Shown here: positions 40,548-53,101 of the stretch, one piece after another
Layout: each line of letters opens with the position of its first letter
How positions within the stretch are numbered: the stretch's first letter is position 1
Origin: Nocardioides coralli
Lineage (GTDB): Bacteria; Actinomycetota; Actinomycetes; Propionibacteriales; Nocardioidaceae
Reading direction: 5' to 3'
Assembly (NCBI RefSeq): GCF_019880385.1
Contig: NZ_CP082273.1
Coordinates: 930,001-994,000 of the forward strand
Length of the DNA stretch: 64,000 nt
Position numbers and translations under genes: made by a program
Notes under the pieces: generated by a model
Database searches by the model: none
The model's input: the letters and a program-made list of their open reading frames with translations, nothing else
What the model was told of the DNA's origin: nothing

Positions 40548-41711
40548 ATGGGAGTGAGCACGCCCGGGGTGATCGGCAGTGGCGGCCGCTACACGCTGCA
40601 CCCGACCCGACCCCGCGCAGCAGACCTGACACTGGCGGGGGCGCCGCTCCCGCTGACCGGCGCGGCGCGCATCTACACCTGCGGCATCACGCCGTACGAC
40701 GTCACCCACCTCGGCCACGCGGCGACCTTCGTCTGGGCCGACCTGCTCGCGAGCGTGGCCCGCGCGGTCGAGGTCCCTCCGGTGACCTGCCGCAACGTCA
40801 CCGACGTCGACGACGTGCTGACTGCGGCGGCGAGGGAACGGCACCGACCCTACGACGACGTCGCCGTCACCCAGGAGTTCCTCTTCGACCGCGACATGCG
40901 CGACCTGGCCGTCGCCCGCCCCGACGCGACGCCGCGAGCGCGCGCCCACGTCACCCAGGTCGTGCAGCTGGCCGACGCGCTGCTCCGCCTCGACCATGCC
41001 TACGAGGCCGGCGGCACGGTCTTCTTCCGCGCCCCGGCCGACCTCGACCGCGCCGGCCTGGACGAGCAGGAGGCCCTGGCTGCGCTCGGTGACTTCGGCG
41101 ACCACGCCGAGGACGGGCGCCAGCAGCCGTGGGACGTGCCGCTGTGGCGGCCCTCCGACGACGAGCAGCCCGCCTGGCCCAGCCCCTGGGGCTGGGGGCG
41201 CCCGGCCTGGCACGTGGAGTGCTCGGCGATGGCGATGAGCGTCTTCGGGACGGGGGTCGACGTCCTCGTCGGCGGTGCCGACCTGGTCTTCCCGCACCAC
41301 GCCTACCAGGCGGCGATGGTGGAGGCGGCGACCGGTGTTCAGCCGTTCGCCCGCCGCCAGATGCACGTCGGCACCGTCCACGTCGCCGGCGCCAAGATGG
41401 CCAAGTCGACCGGCAACCTGGTCCACGTCCGCGACCTGCTCGCCGACCACGAGGGGGCGGCGATCCGGCTGCTGCTGCTCCACCGGCGCTGGGACGAGCC
41501 GTGGGACTACGACCCCGGCCAGCTGGCCGAGGCCACCGCCCTGCTCGACCGGCTGCGGGCGGCGGCCGGTCGCCCGGCCAGCGGCGGCCGCGAGGCGGTC
41601 CTGACCGCGTTGCTCGACGACCTCGACGTCCCGCAGGCCGTCGGGGTGGCCGAGGAGCGCGGGGGAGAGGCCGCGCGCACCCTGCTCTCGGTGCTGCGCC
41701 TCTCGGCCTGA
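40548..41711 (+). CDS. mshC: Cysteine:GlcN-Ins ligase, mycothiol biosynthesis
   Basis: 387 residues. Class I aminoacyl-tRNA-synthetase-like enzyme that joins cysteine to 1-D-myo-inosityl-glucosamine in mycothiol synthesis. TCGITPYDVTHLGHA (Cys45, HxGH-type HLGHA at 54-58) is the MshC form; CysS has CGPTVYD instead. VECSAM and HHAYQ supply further zinc ligands. The KMSKS loop reads KMAKST near residue 282. No tRNA anticodon-binding C-terminal domain. Slightly shorter than the usual about 410 residues. Placed behind the sigma factor, consistent with a redox/stress neighbourhood. Confidence 0.9.
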   Translation: MGVSTPGVIGSGGRYTLHPTRPRAADLTLAGAPLPLTGAARIYTCGITPYDVTHLGHAATFVWADLLASVARAVEVPPVTCRNVTDVDDVLTAAARERHRPYDDVAVTQEFLFDRDMRDLAVARPDATPRARAHVTQVVQLADALLRLDHAYEAGGTVFFRAPADLDRAGLDEQEALAALGDFGDHAEDGRQQPWDVPLWRPSDDEQPAWPSPWGWGRPAWHVECSAMAMSVFGTGVDVLVGGADLVFPHHAYQAAMVEAATGVQPFARRQMHVGTVHVAGAKMAKSTGNLVHVRDLLADHEGAAIRLLLLHRRWDEPWDYDPGQLAEATALLDRLRAAAGRPASGGREAVLTALLDDLDVPQAVGVAEERGGEAARTLLSVLRLSA

Positions 41712-41715
41712 TCGT

Positions 41716-42390
41716 TCAGGAGCGTCGACCCACGACGTCGTCCAGCCGCGCCAGCAGGTCGCGCGTGTCGCTGAGGACCCAGGCCGCGCCTGCCGACCGC
41801 AGCTCGGCCTCGGAGAACCCGCCGGTGAGCACCGCCACGGTGCGGATCCCCACGCGGTTGGCGGCCTCGACGTCCCAGACCGAGTCCCCGACCAGCACGC
41901 TGCTGCGGGCGTCGGCCCGGGCGATCGCGGCCTCCAGCAGCTCGGGGTCCGGCTTTGACTCCTCGGCGTCCTCGCTCGTCGTGACCTCGTCCACCCGCTC
42001 GTCGGCCCCCAGCAGCTCCAGGGCACGGGAGGCGTGCCGGGGGATGGCCGAGCTGGCCAGCACGACGGTCATCCCGCGGTCGCGCAGCGTGCTCAACAGC
42101 TCGCGCGCGCCGGGCAGGGCGGTCGGCTCACGCAGCATCTCGTCGTACTCCTGCTCCCAGGTCTTGCGCACCGCGTCACCGTCCCGGTCCTCCACCTCCT
42201 GACCCGCGGCAGCCGCGACGAGACGGTCGCCGCCCATCCCGATGCACCGGTGGATCCGCCAGCAGGGCACGTCGTGGCCGTGGGCGCGGAAGGCCCGGTG
42301 CCAGGCGATGGTGTGGTGGTAGTTGGAGTCGACCAGGGTGCCGTCGATGTCGAAGACGACGGTGTCCACGTGGGCTGCCGGAGACGTCAT
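41716..42390 (-). CDS. HAD family hydrolase (phosphoglycolate phosphatase-like)
   Basis: 224 residues. Phosphatase of the HAD superfamily: motif I VVFDIDGTLVDSN (DxD nucleophile), motif II ASSAIPRH, motif III SKPDPE, motif IV LVGDSVWDVEAA, with a helical cap domain between. Substrate unknown. ATG 42390 chosen as the start matching family N-terminus TVVFDIDGTL within 15 residues; GTG 42429 would add 13 unlikely residues. Convergent with mshC with only 4 bp between stops. Confidence 0.87.
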   Translation of the reverse strand: MTSPAAHVDTVVFDIDGTLVDSNYHHTIAWHRAFRAHGHDVPCWRIHRCIGMGGDRLVAAAAGQEVEDRDGDAVRKTWEQEYDEMLREPTALPGARELLSTLRDRGMTVVLASSAIPRHASRALELLGADERVDEVTTSEDAEESKPDPELLEAAIARADARSSVLVGDSVWDVEAANRVGIRTVAVLTGGFSEAELRSAGAAWVLSDTRDLLARLDDVVGRRS

Positions 42391-42449
42391 GGGGATGCCG
42401 TACCCGTGTCCCTGGACGCCATGCGGCACCGACGCCGGCAGGCCGTCGC

Positions 42450-42461
42450 TACCGTGGCCCG
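42450..42461 (+). promoter_or_regulatory. Leaderless -10 promoter of PaaI-type thioesterase
   Basis: TACCGT (42450-42455), 6 nt, then GTG at 42462. Confidence 0.5.
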
Positions 42462-42884
42462 GTGAGCGCGCAGGAGGTGGCCCGGCAGAGCGCGGAGGCG
42501 ATGTGGGCCGAGGACCGGGCCAGCCAGGCGCTCGGCATGCGCATCGTGGAGGTCGGCCCCGGCCGTGCGGTGCTCGCGATGCGCGTCCGCGAGGACATGG
42601 TCAACGGCCACGCCATCGGCCATGGCGGGCTCACCTTCGCCCTGGCCGACAGCGCCTTCGCCTTCGCCTGCAACTCCTACGGGCGCCGCACGGTCGCCGC
42701 GGGCGCGGAGATCCGGTTCCGGGCGCCCACCCGCCTCCACGACGAGCTGGTCGCCACCGCCGTCGAGCGGACGCGGGCAGGGCGCGAGGGCGTCTACGAC
42801 GTCACGGTCCGGGTCGGGGACGCGGTGGTCGCCGAGCTCGTCGGCCACGCACGCGAGATCGGTGGATCCCTCCTCGACGGCTGA
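42462..42884 (+). CDS. paaI: Hotdog-fold thioesterase (PaaI type)
   Basis: 140 residues. Hydrolyses aryl- or hydroxyphenylacetyl-CoA thioesters. The PaaI hallmarks are visible: HAIGHGGLTFALADSAFAFACNS (HGG-loop with catalytic Asp), GAEIRFRAPTRLHDELVA, and YDVTVRVGDAVVAELVGHARE. No other phenylacetate genes are present in the window, so the substrate could be a different CoA ester. Confidence 0.85.
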   Translation: MSAQEVARQSAEAMWAEDRASQALGMRIVEVGPGRAVLAMRVREDMVNGHAIGHGGLTFALADSAFAFACNSYGRRTVAAGAEIRFRAPTRLHDELVATAVERTRAGREGVYDVTVRVGDAVVAELVGHAREIGGSLLDG

Positions 42885-42890
42885 GGTGGT

Positions 42891-44075
42891 TCAGCGCGGG
42901 AACCCGGTCGGGGTGCAGAGCTGCTTGGGGATGCTCTCCGTGTCGTCCTCGCGGATGTAGGTGAACATCTGCTCGGAGCGCTCCTGGTCCCAGTTGACGG
43001 CGAAGTCGGCGACCGGGACACCGCAGGTCAGGCCGTTCTCGCCGTTGACGCGGGTCATCGCCAGCGCCCACCGCGCCATGGAGAACGGCGAGGTGCCCTC
43101 GCTGACCCGGACGGCGCGTGCGCCGGCCATGTTGAGCCGGTAGTAGCGCACCGGGTTGAGGACCGACCACGGGGAGACGGCCTCGCGCCCGATGGCCGAC
43201 ACGACCTCGCGCTGCCGCGAGGCGCGACCCAGGTCGCCGTACTTCTCGTCGGTCTTCCGGGAGCGGGCGTAGCCCAGGGCGTCGGGGCCGTCGACCTCCT
43301 GACACCCCTCCTTGAGCTTGATCTTCGCCAACGGGTCGTTCATGGGGAACGGCGGGCACACCTCGATGCCGCCGACGGCGTCGACGAGGTCGACGAAACC
43401 ACCGAAGCCCACCTCGACGAAGTGGTCGATGCGGATCCCGGTCGCGCCCTCGACGGTGCGGACCAGCAGCCGGGGACCGTCGTAGGCGTAGGCGGCGTTG
43501 ATCTTGGTCTGCCCGTAGCCCGGCACCTCGACGATGGAGTCGCGGGGGATGGACATCAGCAGGTTGGGGCCGGCGCCGGTGTGCAGCAGCATGATGGTGT
43601 CGGTCCGGTTGCCCGAGGCGTTCCCGGTGCCGAGCTGGCGGCGCTCGGCCGGGGACAGGTCGCCGCGGGAGTCCGAGCCCACCATGAGGTAGGTCGTCCC
43701 CGGCTGGTCGGCGGGACGGTCACCCTTCGGGAACGCGTTGACCTTGTCGACCCGGCTCCAGGCCAGCAGCGGGACCACGACGAGGAAGACCAGCCACAGC
43801 ACGAGCAGCAGCCAGAGCCAGCGCAGCCGGAAGCGGGGGCGGCGGGAGCGGGCCGGAGGTCCTCCTCCGGCGGGACGCCGCGGCGGCGCTGCGGGAGCGG
43901 CACCGCCGCCGCGCGCCTCACGACGGGCTGCGGGCATCACCCGGGTCTCGTCGCCCCGCTGCTGCTCCGGGATCGCCCGGGTCTCGTCATCGGACGGCTG
44001 CTGGCCCTTCGAGCCGTAGAGCCAGCGGTACTCGGGCGAGCCCTTCTCCGGGCCACCCTGGGGACGATCTGCCAT
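42891..44075 (-). CDS. LytR-CpsA-Psr (LCP) family cell-wall glycan transferase
   Basis: 394 residues. Links polyprenyl-pyrophosphate glycans to peptidoglycan on the outer face of the membrane. Long disordered, proline-rich cytoplasmic N-terminus, one helix near residues 85-105 (LWLLLVLWLVFLVVVPLLA), then the LCP domain: TYLMVGSDSRGDL, NRTDTIMLLHTG, MSIPRDSIVEVPGYG, INAAYAYDGP, VDAVGGIEVCPPFP and DALGYARSRKTDEKYGDLGRASRQREV. The Arg and Asp residues that bind pyrophosphate and Mg are in these blocks. Leaderless -10 overlaps that of the divergent thioesterase gene. Confidence 0.92.
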   Translation of the reverse strand: MADRPQGGPEKGSPEYRWLYGSKGQQPSDDETRAIPEQQRGDETRVMPAARREARGGGAAPAAPPRRPAGGGPPARSRRPRFRLRWLWLLLVLWLVFLVVVPLLAWSRVDKVNAFPKGDRPADQPGTTYLMVGSDSRGDLSPAERRQLGTGNASGNRTDTIMLLHTGAGPNLLMSIPRDSIVEVPGYGQTKINAAYAYDGPRLLVRTVEGATGIRIDHFVEVGFGGFVDLVDAVGGIEVCPPFPMNDPLAKIKLKEGCQEVDGPDALGYARSRKTDEKYGDLGRASRQREVVSAIGREAVSPWSVLNPVRYYRLNMAGARAVRVSEGTSPFSMARWALAMTRVNGENGLTCGVPVADFAVNWDQERSEQMFTYIREDDTESIPKQLCTPTGFPR

Positions 44076-44082
44076 GCGGGAG

Positions 44083-44092
44083 AAACTACCGT
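44083..44092. promoter_or_regulatory. Overlapping divergent leaderless -10 hexamers
   Basis: Plus strand TACCGT (44087-44092) is 6 nt before ATG 44099; minus strand TAGTTT (44088-44083) is 7 nt before ATG 44075. The hexamers share two base pairs (44087-44088), so RNA polymerase cannot open both at once. Confidence 0.6.
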
Positions 44093-44098
44093 GCCGCC

Positions 44099-44608
44099 AT
44101 GGCCCAGGACCGTCCCTCCCTCCCCGCCAGCCACTCGCGGGTCTCGCTGGCGATGATGACCGACTCCGAGCACGCCAACCTGCTCGGCACCGTCCACGGT
44201 GGCGAGGTCATGAAGCTGGTGGACTCCACGGCAGGCGCTGTGGCCAACCGCCACGGCGACGGCCCCGCCGTCACCGCCTTCATGGACGAGATGGCCTTCC
44301 TGCAGCCCGTGCACGTCGGTGACATCGTGCGCACGCTCGCCCAGGTGAACTGGGTCGGCACCTCCTCGATGGAGATCGGCGTGCGCGTCGAGGCGCAGCC
44401 GTGGGGGAGCGCCGCCGACGAGCCGCTCCACGTCGCCTCCGCGTACCTGGTGTTCGTGGCCATCGACGACGAGGGCCGGCCGCGACCGGTGCCCGACCTG
44501 GTGCGCGACACCCCCGACGAGCAGCGACGCTGGCGCGAGGCGGAGATCCGGCGGGCGCACCGCCTGGCCCGGAGGGCGGAGATCGAGTCGGGACGCCGCG
44601 ACGGCTGA
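44099..44608 (+). CDS. Acyl-CoA thioesterase (YciA/ACOT-type hotdog)
   Basis: 169 residues. Hotdog thioesterase for acyl-CoA. LLGTVHGGEVMKLVDSTAGAVANRH provides the active-site Asn/HGG segment, TAFMDEMAFLQPVHVGDIVR and SSMEIGVRVEAQPWG follow the YciA/cytosolic long-chain acyl-CoA hydrolase pattern. C-terminal tail is basic/helical (RRAHRLARRAE). Divergent from the LCP gene with 23 bp between start codons. Confidence 0.87.
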   Translation: MAQDRPSLPASHSRVSLAMMTDSEHANLLGTVHGGEVMKLVDSTAGAVANRHGDGPAVTAFMDEMAFLQPVHVGDIVRTLAQVNWVGTSSMEIGVRVEAQPWGSAADEPLHVASAYLVFVAIDDEGRPRPVPDLVRDTPDEQRRWREAEIRRAHRLARRAEIESGRRDG

Positions 44609-44638
44609 CCGCGGGCCGGTGGGTGTGTCCTCCCGCGT

Positions 44639-44652
44639 GTGACCCGTGTGAC
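44639..44652 (+). promoter_or_regulatory. GTGAC direct repeats upstream of LCP gene
   Basis: GTGAC at 44639-44643 and 44648-44652, 9 bp apart, followed by GTGATACTGAG that could include a -10. The same GTGAC-4 nt-GTGAC arrangement and the 11-mer TGTGACTGGTG recur upstream of the amidase gene (53043-53056), suggesting a shared regulator. Confidence 0.4.
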
Positions 44653-44704
44653 TGGTGATACTGAGCCTCACGCTGCTTCCTTCCCCGAGCACCGAGAGGC
44701 ACCC

Positions 44705-46156
44705 ATGCCCGGCACGCCACCTGCCGCCCCTGGTCCCTACCGTCGGCGCCCCGCCGACGAGCGGGCCGCGCGCGTCCGGTTCCGTCGTGCCGTCGCACTG
44801 ATGCTGATGACGCTGGTGCTCCCGGGTTCGGCCCAGCTGGTCGCCGGCAACCGTGACGTCGGCCGGATCGCGATGCGGGTCTGGTTCGGCCTCGTCCTCG
44901 GGGCGGTCCTGACGCTCGCCGCCGTGCTGATCTGGCCGGTGTTCGCGTTCTGGCTGGTGTCGAGCACGACGGTCCTGGCGCTGGTGCGCTTCGGGCTCAT
45001 CGCCCTCGCGCTGGGCTGGGCGGCCCTGTTCGTCGACGCCTGGCGGATCGGCCAGCCGCTCACCCTCTCCTTCGCCCACCGCCGTGCGGTCGTCGGCGTC
45101 AACGGCGTGCTGTGCCTCTCCGTGGCCGGCGCCCTGCTCTTCGGGTCCCACCTCACCGGGGTCTACCGGGACTCGCTGGTGACGGTGTTCGGCGACGGCG
45201 AGGCCGTGGCCGCGGCGGACGGCCGCTACAACGTCGCCCTGTTCGGCGGCGACGCCGGCGCCGGCCGGTTCGGGCTGCGCCCCGACAGCATCACGGTGGC
45301 GAGCATCGACGCCGAGAGCGGCCGCACCGTGCTGATCAGCCTGCCGCGCAACCTCGCCAGGTTCCCCTTCCGGGAGGGCTCGGTCATGGCCCGCGAGTTC
45401 CCCGACGGCTTCGACTGCGAGGGCTGCTACCTCAACGGCGTCAGCACCTGGGCCACCGACCGGCCCGAGCTCTTCCGCGGCTCCGAGACCCCCGGCATCG
45501 ACGCCACCCTCATGGCGGTGGAGGGCATCACCGACCTCGACATCAACTACTGGGCGATGGTCGACCTGCGGGGGTTCCGCCAGCTCGTCGACGCCGTCGG
45601 CGGGGTGACGCTGACCGTCCGCGACCGGATCCCGGTGGGGCTCCCGCACGAGTCCTACTTCCGCTACATCGAGCCCGGGCGCCAGCAGCTCGACGGACTG
45701 GAGACGCTGTGGTTCGCGCGAGCACGCTACGGCTCCGACGACTACTCGCGGATGGCGCGCCAGAAGTGCGTCATGAACGCGATGCTCCACCAGGTCAGCC
45801 CGCAGGTCGCGCTGCGCAACTTCGAGCGCATCGCCCGTGCCGGGTCCCAGATGGTCTCGACCTCCATCCCGACCTCGGAGGTCGGGCGCTTCCTCGACCT
45901 GGCGCTCAAGGCGAAGTCGCAGCGGGTGTCGACCGTGTCCCTGGTGCCGCCCCGGATCAACACCGGTGACCCCGACGTGGCGGAGATCCACGCGATGATC
46001 GACCAGGCCCTCGACCGGGCGTCGGGCGAGGCCGCCCCGCCCGAGAAGAAGCCGCGCAAGCGTCGCGCCTCCACGTCGACCACCGGTGGGTCCATCGGCA
46101 GCCTCGCCGAGGGCTACGCCGCCAACGAGGCCGAGGACCTCGGGGCGGCCTGTTGA
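44705..46156 (+). CDS. LCP family protein with N-terminal multi-helix membrane domain
   Basis: 483 residues. Unlike the usual single-helix LCP proteins it starts with four or more helices (ALMLMTLVLPGSAQLVAGN, ...VLIWPVFAFWLVSSTTVLAL, FGLIALALGWAALFV) before the LCP domain: NVALFGGDAGAGRFGLRPDSITVASIDAESGR, ISLPRNLARFPF, DINYWAMVDLRGFRQLVDAVGGV, and LDGLETLWFARARYGSDDYSRMARQKCVM. It begins the envelope cluster that includes galactofuranosyl transferases, so attachment of galactan to peptidoglycan is a reasonable role. ATG has GAGAGG upstream. Confidence 0.9.
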   Translation: MPGTPPAAPGPYRRRPADERAARVRFRRAVALMLMTLVLPGSAQLVAGNRDVGRIAMRVWFGLVLGAVLTLAAVLIWPVFAFWLVSSTTVLALVRFGLIALALGWAALFVDAWRIGQPLTLSFAHRRAVVGVNGVLCLSVAGALLFGSHLTGVYRDSLVTVFGDGEAVAAADGRYNVALFGGDAGAGRFGLRPDSITVASIDAESGRTVLISLPRNLARFPFREGSVMAREFPDGFDCEGCYLNGVSTWATDRPELFRGSETPGIDATLMAVEGITDLDINYWAMVDLRGFRQLVDAVGGVTLTVRDRIPVGLPHESYFRYIEPGRQQLDGLETLWFARARYGSDDYSRMARQKCVMNAMLHQVSPQVALRNFERIARAGSQMVSTSIPTSEVGRFLDLALKAKSQRVSTVSLVPPRINTGDPDVAEIHAMIDQALDRASGEAAPPEKKPRKRRASTSTTGGSIGSLAEGYAANEAEDLGAAC

Positions 46157-46197
46157 CCCGACCCCGAGGTGCCCGACGGCCCTCCGGGGGTGATCTC

Positions 46198-46209
46198 TAG
46201 GGTGAAGCC
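46198..46209 (+). promoter_or_regulatory. Leaderless -10 promoter of the galactan operon
   Basis: TAGGGT (46198-46203), 6 nt (GAAGCC), then GTG at 46210. Confidence 0.55.
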
Positions 46210-47126
46210 GTGAGCACCGACGGCCAGGAACCCCACCGGCGGGTGGTGGCGGTCGTCGTCACGTTCAACCGGCTGCCGCTGCTCCAGCGCCTGGTGGCGC
46301 GGCTCGGTGAGATCCCGGCGGTGGACGACGTCGTCGTCGTCGACAACGCCTCCACCGACGGCACCGGTGCGTGGCTCTCCGGCCAGCCGGGGCTGCTGGC
46401 CCGCACCCTCGACCGCAACCGGGGCGGGGCGGGCGGCTTCCACGAGGGGATGCGGCTCGCCGTGGAGGAGCGCGGGGCCGACCTGCTGTGGCTGATGGAC
46501 GACGACGGCCTGCCCGACCCCGACTGCCTGCCACGACTGCTGGACCGTGAGGACCTCGACTTCTGGGGGCCGGTGGTGGTGGACGAGGCCGACCCCGACC
46601 GGCTGGTGTTCCCCATCCGGCTGCCCGGCGGTACCCGCGTCGTCCACGACACGGTCGCGGTCGAGAAGGCGGCCGTCGAGGGCCTGGTCCGCGACGTGGT
46701 GATCCCCTTCAACGGCGTCCTCGTCACGCGTGAGCTCGCCGAGCGGATCGGCTACCCGCGCGAGGAGTACTTCATCTGGGGCGACGACCACGAGTACCGG
46801 CTCCGCGCCGAGCGCGCGGGCGCCCGGATCGCGACGGTCGCCGTGGCCCGCGTCCACCATCCGTCGGTGGGCGAGCTGGGGACGCCGATGATGTTCGGAC
46901 GCACCACCTACAACCACAGCCCCAGCGACCTCAAGCACTACTGCATGGCGCGCAACAACACCCTGAACCTGCGTGACTACCGCGGCTGGGCGCACGTGCT
47001 GATGTTCTGGGCGAAGACGCTGTGGTTCTACACCCTGACCCGGCGCGTCCCCGGTCGTCTCCGGCTGAGCGCCCGCGCCGTGCGCGCCGCGCTCCGCGGC
47101 GACTTCACCGGCCACGAGGAGCTGCT

Positions 47127-47130
<4 letters not shown>
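46210..47130 (+). CDS. GT2 glycosyltransferase (GlfT1-like)
   Basis: 306 residues. Inverting family 2 glycosyltransferase: AVVVTFNRLPLLQRLVARL, VVVVDNASTDGTG, RNRGGAGGFHEGM, the nucleotide-sugar/metal motif LWLMDDDG (DDD about 97-99), EYFIWGDDHEYRLRAERAG (catalytic Asp region). Resembles mycobacterial GlfT1, which starts the galactan chain. Overlaps the second GT2 gene (GTGA at 47127-47130), giving the operon GT2-GT2-glf-GlfT2-wzm-wzt. Confidence 0.88.
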
Positions 47131-51285
<4,155 letters not shown>

Positions 51286-51296
<11 letters not shown>

Positions 51297-52185
51297 TCCG
51301 GAGGCGGAGCTGCCGCCGCTGACCCCGGCGAGCCACCACAACGGGCTGCTGGAGGTCTTCCGGCGGCACTACCTGCTGCGCCTGCTGGTCCACAGCACCG
51401 TGCAGTCGCGCTACCAGGGCACCTTCCTGGGGTGGGCGTGGAGCTACCTCCAGCCCGCGGTGCGCTTCTGCATGTACTACTTCATCTTCCAGGTCTTCAT
51501 CGGACGTGGCGGCGAACCCGGCAGCGCGCGGTACGTCGAGAACTTCGCCGTCCACCTCGTGGCCGGGATGATCGCGGTCCACTTCTTCACCGAGACCTTC
51601 AACGGGGGCACCCGTTCGCTGGTGAGCAACCGCTCGCTCATCGTGAAGCTGGCGATGCCGCGGGAGCTGTTCCCCGTGGCGACGATGCTCGTGGCGCTGT
51701 GGCACACCATCCCCATGATCGTGATCATCTCCGGCATCAGCCTGCTGCTCGGCTGGGTGCCCGACCCCACCGGAATCGCCGCGGGCCTGCTCGGCTTCGG
51801 GATCCTGATCGCGCTCGGTCTCGCCCTCGCCCTGGTGTTCAGCGTCGCCAACGTGTTCTTCCGGGACTTCAGCAAGGTGGTCCAGACGCTGACGCAGTTC
51901 ACCACGTTCAGCGTGCCGATGATCTACCCCTTCACGTTCGTGGAGATCCGGTTCGGCGAGTTCGCTCAGTACTACCTGCTGAACCCGCTGGCCGAGGCCG
52001 TGCTGCTGGTGCAGCGCTGCTTCTGGACCGGTACCACCGAGGACCCGGCGGCCACGGCCGCGCGGCATCTCCCCGACGACCTGTTCCAGCGCGGCGGCGT
52101 GATGCTGGGCATCTCCGTGGCGCTGCTGGTGGTCGCCCAGATCGTCTTCACCCGGCTGGAGCGCCGGATCCCGGAGCGGCTCTGA
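51286..52185 (+). CDS. wzm: ABC-2 type polysaccharide export permease (Wzm-like)
   Basis: 299 residues, six helices. SRYQGTFLGWAWSYLQPAVRF is the conserved ABC-2 polysaccharide exporter motif at the first helix. YPFTFVEIRFGEFAQYYLLNPL and the final helix match O-antigen/galactan exporters (RfbD/Rv3783-like). Exports the lipid-linked galactan across the cytoplasmic membrane together with the ATPase that follows. ATG 51286 overlaps the end of the GlfT2 gene by 11 bp; the stop overlaps the ATPase start (TGATG). Confidence 0.9.
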
Positions 52186-52940
52186 TGACCACCATGATCG
52201 AGGTGGACGGTGCCACCAAGTCGTTCACGATGCAGTACCACCGCTCCCTGAAGCAGATCGTGATGGCCCGGGCGCGCGGCATGAAGACGCACGACCGGTT
52301 CAACGCCGTCGACGACGTGAGCTTCACCGTCCAGGAGGGCGAGTCGATCGGGGTGATGGGCCTCAACGGGTCCGGCAAGTCGACGCTGCTCAAGCTCATC
52401 AGCGGGGTGATGCGCCCCGACGGTGGCACCGTGCGGACTCGTGGTCGCGTGGCGGGACTGATCGCCACCGGTGCCGGGTTCCAGGCCCAGCTCAGTGGTC
52501 GCGACAACCTCTGGCTCAACGCCGCCATCCTCGGCATGAGCGAAGCGGAGACCAAGCGCAAGCTCGACGAGATCATCGACTTCGCCGACCTCGGCAAGTT
52601 CCTCGACACCCCGGTCGCCTACTACAGCTCGGGCATGAAGGCGCGGCTGGGCTTCGCCGTCGCGATCAACGTCGACGCCGACGTGTTCATCGCCGACGAG
52701 GCCCTGGCCGTGGGCGACCAGCCCTTCAAGCGCAAGTGCAAGAAGCGGATGCGCGAGATCCGCAAGCAGGGCACCACGATCTTCTTCGTGAGCCACTCGG
52801 CGGGGGCCGTGCGCAACCTCTGCGACCGGGTGCTCGTCATGGAGCAGGGCAAGCTCGGGTTCGACGGTGCGGTGGACGAGGGGATCCACTACCTGCACTA
52901 CGACGAGCAGGACGACGACGACGAGGACGACGACATCTGA
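52185..52940 (+). CDS. wzt: ABC polysaccharide exporter ATPase (Wzt-like)
   Basis: 251 residues. Walker A GLNGSGKST, GFQAQLSGRDN Q-loop region, signature YYSSGMKARLGFA (typical of Wzt/TagH-type exporters rather than LSGGQ), Walker B DVFIADEALAVGD and H-loop FFVSHS. No C-terminal glycan-binding domain; instead an unusual acidic tail (EQDDDDEDDDDI-like run). Start is set by TGATG overlap with wzm. Last gene of the galactan operon. Confidence 0.92.
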   Translation: MTTMIEVDGATKSFTMQYHRSLKQIVMARARGMKTHDRFNAVDDVSFTVQEGESIGVMGLNGSGKSTLLKLISGVMRPDGGTVRTRGRVAGLIATGAGFQAQLSGRDNLWLNAAILGMSEAETKRKLDEIIDFADLGKFLDTPVAYYSSGMKARLGFAVAINVDADVFIADEALAVGDQPFKRKCKKRMREIRKQGTTIFFVSHSAGAVRNLCDRVLVMEQGKLGFDGAVDEGIHYLHYDEQDDDDEDDDI

Positions 52941-53042
52941 GGACCCGCCCGCAGGGGTGCCGGCAGGGATTTCGGCCGCGCTCGGCGTGTCGGGTGGAAA
53001 TTACAGGAATGTAGTTACTCAGTTCTGCTTGCGGGCCCCCCT

Positions 53043-53074
53043 GTGACTGGTGTGACACTTGCTACTCGTGTGAA
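53043..53074 (+). promoter_or_regulatory. GTGAC direct repeats upstream of amidase gene
   Basis: GTGAC at 53043-53047 and 53052-53056 (9 bp period) and GTGAA at 53070-53074 (18 bp further). The region is preceded by an AT-rich patch (52994-53030) unusual for this chromosome. Shares an 11-mer with the LCP gene upstream region (44639-44652). Confidence 0.4.
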
Positions 53075-53101
53075 TCTTCCCCCACACAGGAGCAGCCCCC
53101 C

